This document shows, piece after piece, positions 56,134 through 64,000 of a stretch of 64,000 nt of DNA; the first letter of the stretch is position 1, and each line of letters starts with the position of its first letter. The DNA is taken from positions 2,294,001 through 2,358,000 of the forward strand of contig NZ_AP025628.1 in NCBI RefSeq assembly GCF_025999835.1. The letters run 5' to 3'. The stretch is from Caldinitratiruptor microaerophilus. Lineage in GTDB: Bacteria; Bacillota; Sulfobacillia; Symbiobacteriales; ZC4RG38. The notes under the pieces are model-generated. The model had not been told where the DNA came from. It did no database searches and saw only the letters and a program-made list of their open reading frames with translations. A program made the position numbers and the translations under genes.

Positions 56134-56174
56134 GAAAACCACTCCCGGGCGAGACTTCGCCTGGAAGCCGGCCC

Positions 56175-56672
56175 CTACCTGCCACCGGGCACACCGGGGT
56201 CGGGCCGCCGGCCCGGGTCGCCGCCCAGCCAGGCGCCGGCCCCCGCGTCCAGAACGTCGATGCTGACCCCTCGCGGGGACGGCGCGGGTTCCTGGCCCAC
56301 CAGGAGGTATTCCACCCGGATTCCGAACAGAGCGCTGTACAGGCGGATCAGGTACGGGGACACCGGGTACTCCCCTCGGGCCATCTCGAACAGGTCTTTC
56401 TCCCCGTGCTCGATGTAGCGCAGCCAGCGGGCCCACTGCCCGGCCGGAAGGGCCTGGCGAAGAACGTCGTTCAGGAACTGCAGGCGGGCGTGCATCCCGC
56501 CTTCCAGCAGGCGGACGCGGTCCTTGTACGAGATCGCCCCGAAGCGGCACCAGAACGCCTTGCGCAGGCGGCAGAGGCTGACCTCGTCCAGGCCCGTGCG
56601 GCTGAGGAGATCCCCGTCGATCTCCGTCCGATGGTAACCGGCCTTGCGGCGGCGCATCGCAGCCGGCAGCAC
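56175..56672 (-). CDS. HTH-containing protein of unknown function
   Basis: A 165-residue protein. GTG 56672 has GGAGGGGG 7 bases upstream, which supports translation. The middle contains a helix-turn-helix-like run: EHGEKDLFEMARGEYPVSPYLI, then LYSALFGIRVEYLLVGQE (about 89-128), similar to XRE-type DNA-binding domains. An N-terminal Arg/Lys-rich region (RRRKAGYHRTE) precedes it. A proline/glycine tail (about 131-165) ends it. It may be a regulator. The targets are unknown. Confidence 0.65.
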   Translation of the reverse strand: MLPAAMRRRKAGYHRTEIDGDLLSRTGLDEVSLCRLRKAFWCRFGAISYKDRVRLLEGGMHARLQFLNDVLRQALPAGQWARWLRYIEHGEKDLFEMARGEYPVSPYLIRLYSALFGIRVEYLLVGQEPAPSPRGVSIDVLDAGAGAWLGGDPGRRPDPGVPGGR

Positions 56673-56761
56673 GCGGATACCCCCTCCGTCCTGCCGGTCG
56701 GCCCGGCAGTGCGCTCACACCAATGAGTACGAACAGGGGGTGGCGGCGGTTCGGCTGCCCC

Positions 56762-57829
56762 TCAGACTCCCTCCCCACCCCGGGGGTCACGCTCCCGGAG
56801 GATCTCCTGGTACTCGTCCGGATGGACGATGCCGCGCCGCGCCAGGTCCTGAACCGAAGCCTCCATCGTCCGCATGCCGAGGCGCCCGCCGGTCTGGATC
56901 ACCGACAGCAGCTGGTGCGTCTTGCCCTCCCGGATGAGGCTCCGCACGGCCGGCGTGGCCACGAGGACCTCGCACGCCGCGATCCGGCCTGGGCGGTCCG
57001 CGCGCCGCAGAAGCCGCTGGCAGACCACCCCCTGGAGGACCCCGGCGAGCTGAACCCGCACCTGTGCCTGGTGCTGGGCGGGGAACACATCGATGATGCG
57101 GTCCACCGTGGCCGGGGCGCTTGCCGTGTGCAGGGTCGACAGCACCAGGTGTCCTGTCTCCGCCGCCTCCAGGGCGATCCGCATCGTGTCCAGATCGCGC
57201 ATCTCTCCGACGAGGATCACGTCCGGATCCTGCCGGAGGGCGGCCCTGAGGCCGCTGGCGAAGGAACGCGTGTCCGAGCCGACCTCGCGCTGGTTGATGA
57301 TCGACAGCCGGTGGCGATGGAGGTACTCGATCGGGTCCTCCAGCGTCACCACGTGCGCCCTTCGGGTGCGGTTGATGAAGTCGATCATCGCGGCAAGGGT
57401 GGTCGACTTGCCGCTGCCGCTGGGGCCCGCCACCAGCACGAGGCCGTTCGGCCGGGAAGCCAGGTCCGCAAGGACCTGCGCCACCCCGGGCTGCAGGCTC
57501 AGCTCCTCCAGCGGCGTCACGGTGTAGGGGATCAGCCGCATCGCGATCGCAGGCGTGCCCCGTTGCCGGTAGACGTTGACCCGGAAGCGGCCGGTCCCCG
57601 GGAGCGAGTAGGAGAAGTCCACCTCGCCGTGGCGGCGGAACGCCGCCTGCCGTTCCGGGGGCACGAGCGCCTCCGCCACGGACTCGAGGTCGTCCGGGCG
57701 CAGCACTGCGGCGTCGACGGGTTCCAGCACGCCGTTCACGCGCAGCACCGGCGGCTGCTCGACGCAGAGGTGCACGTCCGATGCCCCCCGCGCCACAGCC
57801 AGGCGGAGCAGCTCGTCCACGACCAGCAT
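56762..57829 (-). CDS. pilT: PilT-type twitching ATPase
   Basis: A 355-residue secretion-type hexameric ATPase. N-terminal domain (DELLRLAVARGASDVHLC), Walker A GPSGSGKSTT (about 134-143), Asp box VTLEDPIEYLHRH, Walker B RQDPDVILVGEMRD and the His box STLHTASA are those of PilT retraction ATPases. It powers pilus retraction or DNA uptake in a type IV pilus. No other pilus genes are adjacent. Upstream genes on the same strand are the SfsA gene and a Pro-rich protein. Confidence 0.93.
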   Translation of the reverse strand: MLVVDELLRLAVARGASDVHLCVEQPPVLRVNGVLEPVDAAVLRPDDLESVAEALVPPERQAAFRRHGEVDFSYSLPGTGRFRVNVYRQRGTPAIAMRLIPYTVTPLEELSLQPGVAQVLADLASRPNGLVLVAGPSGSGKSTTLAAMIDFINRTRRAHVVTLEDPIEYLHRHRLSIINQREVGSDTRSFASGLRAALRQDPDVILVGEMRDLDTMRIALEAAETGHLVLSTLHTASAPATVDRIIDVFPAQHQAQVRVQLAGVLQGVVCQRLLRRADRPGRIAACEVLVATPAVRSLIREGKTHQLLSVIQTGGRLGMRTMEASVQDLARRGIVHPDEYQEILRERDPRGGEGV

Positions 57830-57875
57830 GTGCGTGGCCCCCTTCTCCTCCGGGAACCTGTCGCCGGCCCCGGGG

Positions 57876-58628
57876 TCACGAGAGGTCCACCGGGACCGGC
57901 TCGTCCGTCAGGACCTCGACCCGCGGCGGGTCGACCCGGCAGCGGTACGCATACACCTCGACGCCCTGCGCCGCCGCCCGCCGCAGGGCCTGGCCGAACG
58001 GCGGGTCCTGCCGGTCGTGCGGCCGGAAACAGCGCGCGTCGGGACGCTGCACCAGGAAGAGAACCGCCGCCCGCAGCCCCTCGGCCCGCGCCCGGGCAAG
58101 CTCGTCCAGGTGGCGGGCGCCCCGCAGGGTGGGCGCGTCGGGGAAGAGCGCCACGCCGTCCTGCACGAGCGTGACGGACTTCACCTCCAGGAGACAGGGC
58201 GGGAGACCCCGCTCGTCCCCGTTCAGGAGGAAGTCGATCCTCCCTGCGCCGTACGGGTACTCCGGTCTCACCCGGGTGTACGCGGCCAGAGGCGGCAGCC
58301 GCCGCTCCTGCAGCAGCCGACCGAGGATCCGCGTCGGCACCTGGGTGTCGATGCTCACCCAGACGTCGCGATCCCTCGCGAACACGATCCGGCCCTGGGT
58401 CTTCCCGCCGGGCCGCCGGGCGGCCTGCACAAGCACCTCGTTTCCGGGGAACAGGAGCTCTGCCAGCCGCCCGGACGACGGAACGTGTACGTACCACTCG
58501 CCGTCAGGCACGTGCACCAGCGCGCCGAAGCGGTGCAGGCGCCGGACCAGAGTTGCACCCACCAGGCTCACGCGGGCTGTCCGCCCGCTTTCCAGCGGCT
58601 CCGCACAGCCTTGCCCCTTCCCGTTCAC
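57876..58628 (-). CDS. sfsA: SfsA family protein
   Basis: A 250-residue protein of the sugar fermentation stimulation family. The N-terminal OB-like domain has VHVPSSGRLAELLFPGNEV, and the C-terminal nuclease-like domain carries YGAGRIDFLL, LLEVKSVTL and FPDAPTLRGARH. The Asp-Glu-Lys set resembles a restriction-endonuclease-like active site. It was first described as a regulator of sugar genes in E. coli, but its biochemical role is unclear. ATG 58628 is used. It is followed by pilT on the same strand after 46 bases. Confidence 0.93.
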   Translation of the reverse strand: MNGKGQGCAEPLESGRTARVSLVGATLVRRLHRFGALVHVPDGEWYVHVPSSGRLAELLFPGNEVLVQAARRPGGKTQGRIVFARDRDVWVSIDTQVPTRILGRLLQERRLPPLAAYTRVRPEYPYGAGRIDFLLNGDERGLPPCLLEVKSVTLVQDGVALFPDAPTLRGARHLDELARARAEGLRAAVLFLVQRPDARCFRPHDRQDPPFGQALRRAAAQGVEVYAYRCRVDPPRVEVLTDEPVPVDLS

Positions 58629-58685
58629 CGGCGTCCCGAGGAGCCCTTCGCCTGGACGTCCCTCGGGTCCTGCAGCAGCGGGGCC

Positions 58686-59249
58686 TCAACGGAACGTGAT
58701 CGACCCCGACCGCCCGTCGGGGCTGTCCCGCCGCAGCGGCCCGGCCGTCGCGCCCTCGGTCGCCGCAGGGACCGCGGCCGGAGCGGTGGGTCCCGGCACG
58801 GCTGACCCGGCGACCACTGCGCGACCGCCGGCAGGGGGAGCGGGCATCCCCACCGCGGCAACCGGCCCCCCTGCGCCGGGTGCCGCGGGCGCAGCCGGCA
58901 CCGGCCAGGGCAGGGCCGCGGGCCCCGGCGGTATCCCCCAGAAGGGCGCCCACCACCCTCCCCAGACGGCCGGCGGCCACGCCGGGACCGGTGACCCCCA
59001 ACAGGACCCAGGCGCAGGAAGGGAAAGCCCCCAGGCGCCAGGCCCCGGTGGCGACCACGGCGGCACCCAGGCGCAGGCCCTTCCCCCCGTTCCCACGTGC
59101 TGTGCCAGAGTGGCCAGAAGGCCGCGGGTCGCCAGGTCTCGCACGAGTTCGACGAGGGCGAGCGTCTCCTCGCTCACCGGCTCGGGGCGCCTGCGGCCGC
59201 CCACCGGCTCCGTCAGCCCCGCGGCGAGCGGCGAGAGGCCATTGTGCAC
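58686..59249 (-). CDS. hypothetical Pro/Gly/Ala/Trp-rich protein
   Basis: A protein of 187 residues with a plausible start: GTG 59249 is preceded by GAGGGGG with 7-base spacing. The first 55 residues look ordered (LVELVRDLATRGLLATLAQHV). The rest is low complexity, mainly Pro, Gly, Ala and Trp, with repeats of PPGP, WGG and PAAP, without cysteines other than one pair. I do not recognise a family. It might be a surface or spore-like matrix protein. The start signal is the main reason to keep it. Confidence 0.45.
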   Translation of the reverse strand: MHNGLSPLAAGLTEPVGGRRRPEPVSEETLALVELVRDLATRGLLATLAQHVGTGGRACAWVPPWSPPGPGAWGLSLPAPGSCWGSPVPAWPPAVWGGWWAPFWGIPPGPAALPWPVPAAPAAPGAGGPVAAVGMPAPPAGGRAVVAGSAVPGPTAPAAVPAATEGATAGPLRRDSPDGRSGSITFR

Positions 59250-59320
59250 GGGCCCACCCCCTCGCTCAGGGATATGGGCCCGTGCGGCCGGACTATGCCG
59301 GTGATGGGAGGCGCCGGCGA

Positions 59321-60550
59321 CTAGGCCTCGGTCACCCGGGGCAGGGACGACCCGCCGCCCCGGAACGCGAACCGGAGGAGAATCGGCGTGATGAGGGTGG
59401 TCACGAGGGTCATGACCACCATGACGGAGTAGATCGGCTGGCTGATGACCCCGGACTCCAGCCCGATTCCGGCCACGATCAGGGCCACCTCGCCGCGGCT
59501 CACCATGCCGATGCCCACCCGCATCGACTCGCTCCAGTCGAATCCGAACGGCCGGACCCCGGCACCGGCGCCGATGATCTTGGTCAGGATCGACGCCAGC
59601 ACGATCCAGGTCATGAAGCCGACGCCGCTCTGGGCGATCGCCTGGGGGAGATTGGCCTCTAACCCGATGCTCACGAAGAAGATGGGGACGAAGAAGCCGT
59701 AGGCGAGCACCGACAGCTTCTCCTCGACCTCATGCTTGAGGTCGTGGTCCAGTGTCATCATCACGCCCAGGGTGTACGAGCCGGTGATGGCCGCCACCTG
59801 GCCGAACTCCTCCGCCGCCACGGCGAAGAGCAGTCCCAGGACGATGGCGAGCGCGAACCGGGGCTCCGTACCGGGCCAGTTCCGCGCCCACCGCAGGAGG
59901 GGAGGCACGATCCACTTCCCGACGGCGATCGCTCCGGCGAAGAAGAGGACCATCAGGAGCAGGATGAGCCAGATGGGCTTGCCGGCCTCGCCCCCCGCTG
60001 CAGCACCGTGGAGGGCCACCACCAGGGACAGGACGATGATCCCCATGACGTCGTCGATCACCGCCGCCCCCAGGATGGTCGTTCCCTCCCTGGAGCGGAG
60101 CTGGCCCAGTTCGAGCAGGGTCTGGGCCGAGATGCTGACGGAGGTGGCGGTGAGAATCGTACCGATGAAGACGCTCTCGTATCCCGGGTACCCGTACGCC
60201 AGGGAGATGCCCGTCCCGGCCAGGAGCGGTAGCAGCACCCCGCCCGTGGCGCCCACGAGGGCCGCGGCGCCGACCTTCCGCATCTCGCCCAGGTCGGTCT
60301 CGAGACCGGCCAGGAACATGAGGAAGATGACGCCCAGCTCGGCCAGGTCCTTGACCAGCCGGTGCAGGTACTCGCCCTCGGTGAAGATGGGCCACTCGAG
60401 CAGGTTGAAGAGCGTCGGGCCCATGAGCAGTCCGATGAGCAGCTCCCCGAAAACGGCAGGCTGCCCAAGGCGCTTGGACAGCGCCCCGGCAGCCTTCGCG
60501 ACCGTGATGATGACGGCCAGGACAACGGCGACCTGGAGAAAGGGCTTCAT
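59321..60550 (-). CDS. CPA2-family cation:proton antiporter
   Basis: A 409-residue membrane antiporter of the KefB/NapA-like group with about 12 helices. Landmarks are QPAVFGELLIGLLMGP (about 30-45), LFLAGLETDLGE-like FLMFLAGLETDLGE, SVSISAQTLLELG and the ion-coupling AAVIDDVMGI (Asp pair near 166-167), followed by VAAITGSYTLG and MVSRGEVALIV. It exchanges Na+ or K+ for H+. There is no RCK domain, so it is not the full Kef regulator type. It stands alone before the nuo genes. Confidence 0.93.
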   Translation of the reverse strand: MKPFLQVAVVLAVIITVAKAAGALSKRLGQPAVFGELLIGLLMGPTLFNLLEWPIFTEGEYLHRLVKDLAELGVIFLMFLAGLETDLGEMRKVGAAALVGATGGVLLPLLAGTGISLAYGYPGYESVFIGTILTATSVSISAQTLLELGQLRSREGTTILGAAVIDDVMGIIVLSLVVALHGAAAGGEAGKPIWLILLLMVLFFAGAIAVGKWIVPPLLRWARNWPGTEPRFALAIVLGLLFAVAAEEFGQVAAITGSYTLGVMMTLDHDLKHEVEEKLSVLAYGFFVPIFFVSIGLEANLPQAIAQSGVGFMTWIVLASILTKIIGAGAGVRPFGFDWSESMRVGIGMVSRGEVALIVAGIGLESGVISQPIYSVMVVMTLVTTLITPILLRFAFRGGGSSLPRVTEA

Positions 60551-60686
60551 TCAGTCGGAGCCCCGCGCCGCGGCGAGGCCTGCACCTCCCCGTCGTGGTG
60601 CTGGGTGCCTGAAAGGAACCGAGCACCAGTATACCACGAGGAACCGAAGCCGTCCCAGGCCAGCAGGAACGGTCAGCAGGAACGGA

Positions 60687-62156
60687 TCACGGGAAGAAAA
60701 GCGCCACCGTGCTGCGGGCGTAGTCGATGAACGGCGCCGAGGACAGGCCGACGAGGAGCACCCCGAGCACAGACAGGGCGATGACCGCGGCGGGGCCGGC
60801 GCCGGCATGCAGCGCGGGCTTCTCGGTCGGGCTCAGGAACATGTTCCGCACCACGCCGTAGTAGTAGCCGATCGACACGGCGCTGTTCACCGCCATGATG
60901 ACGGCGAGCCACAGGTACCCGGCGTCGACGGCGGCGGTGAACAGGAAGAACTTCCCGAAGAAGCCCACCGTGGGCGGCACGCCGATGAGGGACACCAGCA
61001 GGAACACCATCGACCAGGCGTAGATGGGCGCCCGCTGGCCAAGGCCCTTGAAGTCCTCCAGGTCGGTCCCGGTGCCGGCGTTCTCCATGGCGACCATCAC
61101 CGCCCACACGCCGAGGTTCGTGAGGGCGTACCCGAGCACGTAGAACAGGACTGCGCCCGTACCCGCCTCGGGCACGTGAGCCGCCGCGACGACGCCCGTC
61201 AGGATGTACCCGGCGTGGGAGATGGACGAGTACGCCATCATCCGCTTGAAGTTCGTCTGCCACAGGGCGGTGAGGTTCCCGATGAACATCGACGCCGCCG
61301 CCAGGATCGCCCAGAGCATGCTCCACTCCGGAGCGAGCGCCCGGTCGCCGAGGCCGACCAGGAACACCCGCAGGATGGCCGCAAATGCGGCCGCCTTCGG
61401 GCCGATCGAGAAGAAGCCCGTGACCGGCGTGGGAGCGCCTTCGTAGGCGTCAGGGGCCCACAGGTGGAACGGGGCGGCGGCCACCTTGAAGCCGAACCCG
61501 GCCACCACGAAGACCAGCGCCGCGATGCTGAGCCCGCGGCTCGTGCCGCCGAGCGCGGCCGCCATGTCGGGCAGGTAGGTGGTGCCGGTCAGGCCGTACA
61601 GCAGCGAGATGCCGTACAGGAGCACCGCCGAGGCCAGGGCCCCGTTCAGGAAGTACTTCAGGGCCGCCTCGTGGCTGCGGGTGTCGCGGCGCAGGAGTCC
61701 GGCCAGGATGTACGAGGCCTGGCTGGCGAGCTCGAGCCCCAGGTAGATGAGCACGATGTCACGGGAGCCGGCCATGAAGACCATGCCCAGGGTGGCGAAC
61801 AGGACCAGCTCGTAGAACTCCACCTGCACCTTGGGCATGCGGGCCGCGACCCAGTCCATGGAAAGCAGGATGATCATCCCGGCCACGAGGAGGAAGACGG
61901 CCTTCATGAAGTAGGTGAAGGTGTCTGCCGCCACCATGCGGCCGAAGTAGTCCCCCGGCTCGACGACCCCGGGCCGGCTGGTGAACCACAGGGTCGCCAT
62001 GGCCAGGGCCACGCCCAGGAGGCTCACCCACCCCAGGCCCTGCTTCTCCCGGGCGTACAGGTCCCAGACCAGGACGACCAGGGTGAAGGCGAGGAGGACG
62101 AGCTCGGGCAGGACCACGAGAAAGTTGGCGTTCACCGAGCTCAGGTCGATCGGCAT
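60687..62156 (-). CDS. nuoN: NADH-quinone oxidoreductase subunit N
   Basis: A 489-residue proton-pumping membrane subunit of complex I, with about 14 helices. Conserved parts include FYELVLFATLGMVFMAGS, LASQASYILAGLLRRD, FKVAAAPFHLWAPDAYEGAPTPVTGF and YSSISHAGYI. Lys and Glu residues in these helices make the proton path. The gene starts 3 bases after nuoM on the minus strand. It is the last nuo gene here, in the usual L-M-N order. Confidence 0.97.
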   Translation of the reverse strand: MPIDLSSVNANFLVVLPELVLLAFTLVVLVWDLYAREKQGLGWVSLLGVALAMATLWFTSRPGVVEPGDYFGRMVAADTFTYFMKAVFLLVAGMIILLSMDWVAARMPKVQVEFYELVLFATLGMVFMAGSRDIVLIYLGLELASQASYILAGLLRRDTRSHEAALKYFLNGALASAVLLYGISLLYGLTGTTYLPDMAAALGGTSRGLSIAALVFVVAGFGFKVAAAPFHLWAPDAYEGAPTPVTGFFSIGPKAAAFAAILRVFLVGLGDRALAPEWSMLWAILAAASMFIGNLTALWQTNFKRMMAYSSISHAGYILTGVVAAAHVPEAGTGAVLFYVLGYALTNLGVWAVMVAMENAGTGTDLEDFKGLGQRAPIYAWSMVFLLVSLIGVPPTVGFFGKFFLFTAAVDAGYLWLAVIMAVNSAVSIGYYYGVVRNMFLSPTEKPALHAGAGPAAVIALSVLGVLLVGLSSAPFIDYARSTVALFFP

Positions 62157-62159
62157 CCG

Positions 62160-63626
62160 TCACGCGCCTCCCAGGAGCCGCACCAGCGACTGGATCACGG
62201 GGTCCAGCACCCGGAAGATCGGGGTCGGGTACACGCCGAGCAGGACGATCAGCACGGCCAGCGGGGCGAACACGATCCGCTCCTTGAGGGTGATGTCGGG
62301 CAGCGACTCGTACTTCTTCTCGCCCATGAGCACCTGGCGCATCATGATGAGGTGGAACGCGGCGATGATCACCATGCCCGCGCCGGCCGCCAGCACCCAC
62401 AGACCGAAGGTCTTGAACGAGCCGGTGAGCGTGTAGAACTCAGCGATGAACCCGGCCAGGCCCGGCAGGCCGAGGTTGGCGAAGGCGGTGAACGCAGCGA
62501 CGAAGGACACCGCCGGCACCGTCAGGTACATGCCGCTCAGGCGGGCCAGCTCACGCGTGTGGGTCCGCTCGTAGTACATGCCGACGACGAAGAAGAAGAG
62601 GGGCGAGATGAGGCCGTGGGCGATGGTCTCGTAGTACCCGCCCGCCAGGGCCTCCGGCGTCCCGGCGGCCAGGCCGAGGATGAAGAAGCCCATGTGCGCC
62701 ACGGAGCTGTAGGCAACCATCTTCTTGAAGTCCTTCTGGGCCATGGCCGCCAGCGCCCCGTACACGATGCCGACGATCCCGATCACGGCCAGGAGCGTGG
62801 TGTAGCGCACCGCCACCTGCGGCAGGAACGGGTGGCTGATCCGGACCATCGCGTACGTGCCCATCTTCAGGAGGATGCCGGCAAGCAGCATGGAGATCGG
62901 GGTCGGCGCCTCGACGTGGGCGTCCGGAAGCCACGTGTGGAACGGGAACGCGGGCACCTTCACCATGAACCCGACCAGGAGGGCGAAGAAGGCGAACACC
63001 GTCAGGCCGCTCACCGGCAGGTTCCGGGTCTGCTCGGCGAGCCGGAGCAGGTCGAAGGTCTTCTCGGGCACGTTCAGGTAGAGGGCGATCGTGCCCACCA
63101 GCATGATGACCGAAGCGATGAACGTGTAGAGGAAGAACTTGATCGCCGCGTACTCCCGCCGCGGGCCGCCCCAGATGCCGATGAGGAAGTACATCGGCAG
63201 GAGGACGACCTCCCAGAACACGTAGAACAGGACGAAGTCCAGGGCGGCGAAGACGCCGTTCACGCCGGTCTCGAGGATCAGCAGCAGGACGAAGTAGTCC
63301 TTCACGCGGTGCTCGATGTACCCGAAGCTGGCGATCACCGCCAGGGGGAAGAGCAGCGCGGACAGCACGAGCATCGTCAGGCCCCAGCCGTCGACGCCCA
63401 GATGGTACTGGATGCCGAGGCTCGGGATCCACCGGTAGATCTCCTCGAACTGGATCGCGTCGGTGCCGAGCTGGAACCGGGGGATCAGGCTGATCGCCAG
63501 CGCCAGCGGCACCAGCGTCCCGACCAGGGCGATCCCCTTGATGGCCTTGTCCTGTTCACGCGGCACCAAGAGGGTCACGAGCGCCGCCAGGAGCGGGAAG
63601 AAGACGATGATGGTGAGCGCACCCAT
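62160..63626 (-). CDS. nuoM: NADH-quinone oxidoreductase subunit M
   Basis: A 488-residue antiporter-like subunit of complex I. Typical stretches are DGWGLTMLVLSALLFPL, VFYVFWEVVLLPMYFLIGIWGG, KVPAFPFHTWLPDAHVEAPTPISM, KMVAYSSVAHMGF and GLPGLAGFIAEF. The predicted 14 helices and the Lys/Glu residues match NuoM. It is part of the terminal nuoL-M-N block, with 9 bases from nuoL. Confidence 0.97.
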   Translation of the reverse strand: MGALTIIVFFPLLAALVTLLVPREQDKAIKGIALVGTLVPLALAISLIPRFQLGTDAIQFEEIYRWIPSLGIQYHLGVDGWGLTMLVLSALLFPLAVIASFGYIEHRVKDYFVLLLILETGVNGVFAALDFVLFYVFWEVVLLPMYFLIGIWGGPRREYAAIKFFLYTFIASVIMLVGTIALYLNVPEKTFDLLRLAEQTRNLPVSGLTVFAFFALLVGFMVKVPAFPFHTWLPDAHVEAPTPISMLLAGILLKMGTYAMVRISHPFLPQVAVRYTTLLAVIGIVGIVYGALAAMAQKDFKKMVAYSSVAHMGFFILGLAAGTPEALAGGYYETIAHGLISPLFFFVVGMYYERTHTRELARLSGMYLTVPAVSFVAAFTAFANLGLPGLAGFIAEFYTLTGSFKTFGLWVLAAGAGMVIIAAFHLIMMRQVLMGEKKYESLPDITLKERIVFAPLAVLIVLLGVYPTPIFRVLDPVIQSLVRLLGGA

Positions 63627-63635
63627 GGCCGTCCG

Positions 63636-64000
63636 TTAGCCTCCTACACCCGAGAATGTCCACCAGGCAGCGATGGCACCGATGATCACCACGAGGGCGA
63701 AGGTCGTCATGTAGGCCTGGACCTGGCCGGTGGCCAGACGCCGGAACTGCCGGCCCGCGAGCATGGCGGCGTACCCGGCACCGTTCACCAGGCCGTCGAC
63801 GAACACCCGGTCGAACCAGCCGCCCACATCCGACAGGGCCACGCCGACGTCGCCGACCAGGTTGACGATGCCGTCCACGACCACCCGGTCGAACCAGCCG
63901 ACCAGCCGGCCCAGGGCCAGCGTGCCCCGGACGGCCGTGGCGTGGTAGAGCTCGTCGACGTAGTACTTGTTCTTCAGAACGGCGTACAGCGGGCGGAGCG
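63636..64000 (-). CDS. nuoL: NADH-quinone oxidoreductase subunit L (3' part)
   Basis: The final 120 residues or so of NuoL; the gene continues beyond 64000. It reads KNKYYVDELYHATAV, then a stretch in which WFDRVVVDGIVN and WFDRVFVDGLVN are repeated 26 residues apart, followed by a last membrane helix (YMTTFALVVIIGAIAAWW). This is the lateral helix and final TM region of NuoL. The internal repeat looks like a small tandem duplication. Confidence 0.95.
   Translation of the reverse strand, partial: LRPLYAVLKNKYYVDELYHATAVRGTLALGRLVGWFDRVVVDGIVNLVGDVGVALSDVGGWFDRVFVDGLVNGAGYAAMLAGRQFRRLATGQVQAYMTTFALVVIIGAIAAWWTFSGVGG

Noticed and set aside
53137-56418. 1093-residue plus-strand frame
   Set aside because: Crosses nrdJ, nrdR and the sir2 gene on the opposite strand without any recognisable domain.

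Overview
The window is about 64 kb of very GC-rich DNA (roughly 70 percent by eye) with frequent GTG and TTG starts, strong GGAGG-type ribosome binding sites, and a 16S 3' end of AAAGGAGGTGATCC type. The 16S leader resembles Firmicutes leaders. With an S-layer-homology protein, a B12-dependent ribonucleotide reductase, NADH dehydrogenase genes and a Tat-exported selenocysteine formate dehydrogenase, this suggests a thermophilic, respiring, high-GC Firmicute of the Symbiobacterium/Caldinitratiruptor/Thermaerobacter kind. The genus is an inference and was not tested.

Layout. 0.2-3 kb: two tiny paralogous twin-CX3C proteins, an ECF sigma factor, a TlpA-type thioredoxin and an Lgt-like membrane protein. 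3-9.3 kb: a formate dehydrogenase operon (fdnG with in-frame UGA/Sec, fdnH, fdnI, fdhE), divergent from a Crp/Fnr regulator. 9.4-26.7 kb: an envelope metal-handling island. It holds a DUF2933-like protein, a LysM/M23 protein, two cupredoxins, a YHS protein, CopA, a CopD-beta-propeller fusion, CopC, a CadA-like ATPase with an ArsR/SmtB regulator, two rhodaneses, a two-domain multicopper oxidase and small lipoproteins. Two gene remnants lie inside it. 26.7-34.7 kb: a cyclic-2,3-diphosphoglycerate-synthetase-like GTPase, ornithine carbamoyltransferase, carbamate kinase, the MoxR/VWA/CoxG trio, a His-tailed NifX-like protein, a hydrolase and a JAMM protease. 34.7-37.5 kb: homoserine dehydrogenase, an MFS remnant and an SLH protein.

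37.6-42.9 kb: one complete rRNA operon on the minus strand (promoter, 16S, 23S, 5S, tRNA-Leu(GAG), terminator), with an inverted repeat flanking 16S. 43.2-49.3 kb: a methyltransferase, a two-domain 2Fe-2S protein, a nitrilase/GNAT pair, a uracil-DNA glycosylase overlapping a DinB-like gene, and a soluble chemotaxis transducer. 49.4-55.2 kb: nrdR-nrdJ, with nrdJ carrying two endonuclease-type inteins and tandem NrdR boxes upstream. 55.3-60.6 kb: Sir2, an HTH protein, PilT, SfsA, a Pro/Gly-rich protein and a CPA2 antiporter. 60.7-64 kb: nuoN, nuoM and the 3' part of nuoL.

How it fits together: formate dehydrogenase and NADH dehydrogenase feed the quinone pool. The metal island probably supplies copper binding, export and oxidation plus thiol-redox control at the envelope. 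Two candidate CsoR-type boxes, a motif shared by the tlpA and DUF2933/M23 upstream regions, and the neighbouring ECF sigma factor suggest coordinated control. That coordination is inferred from sequence only.
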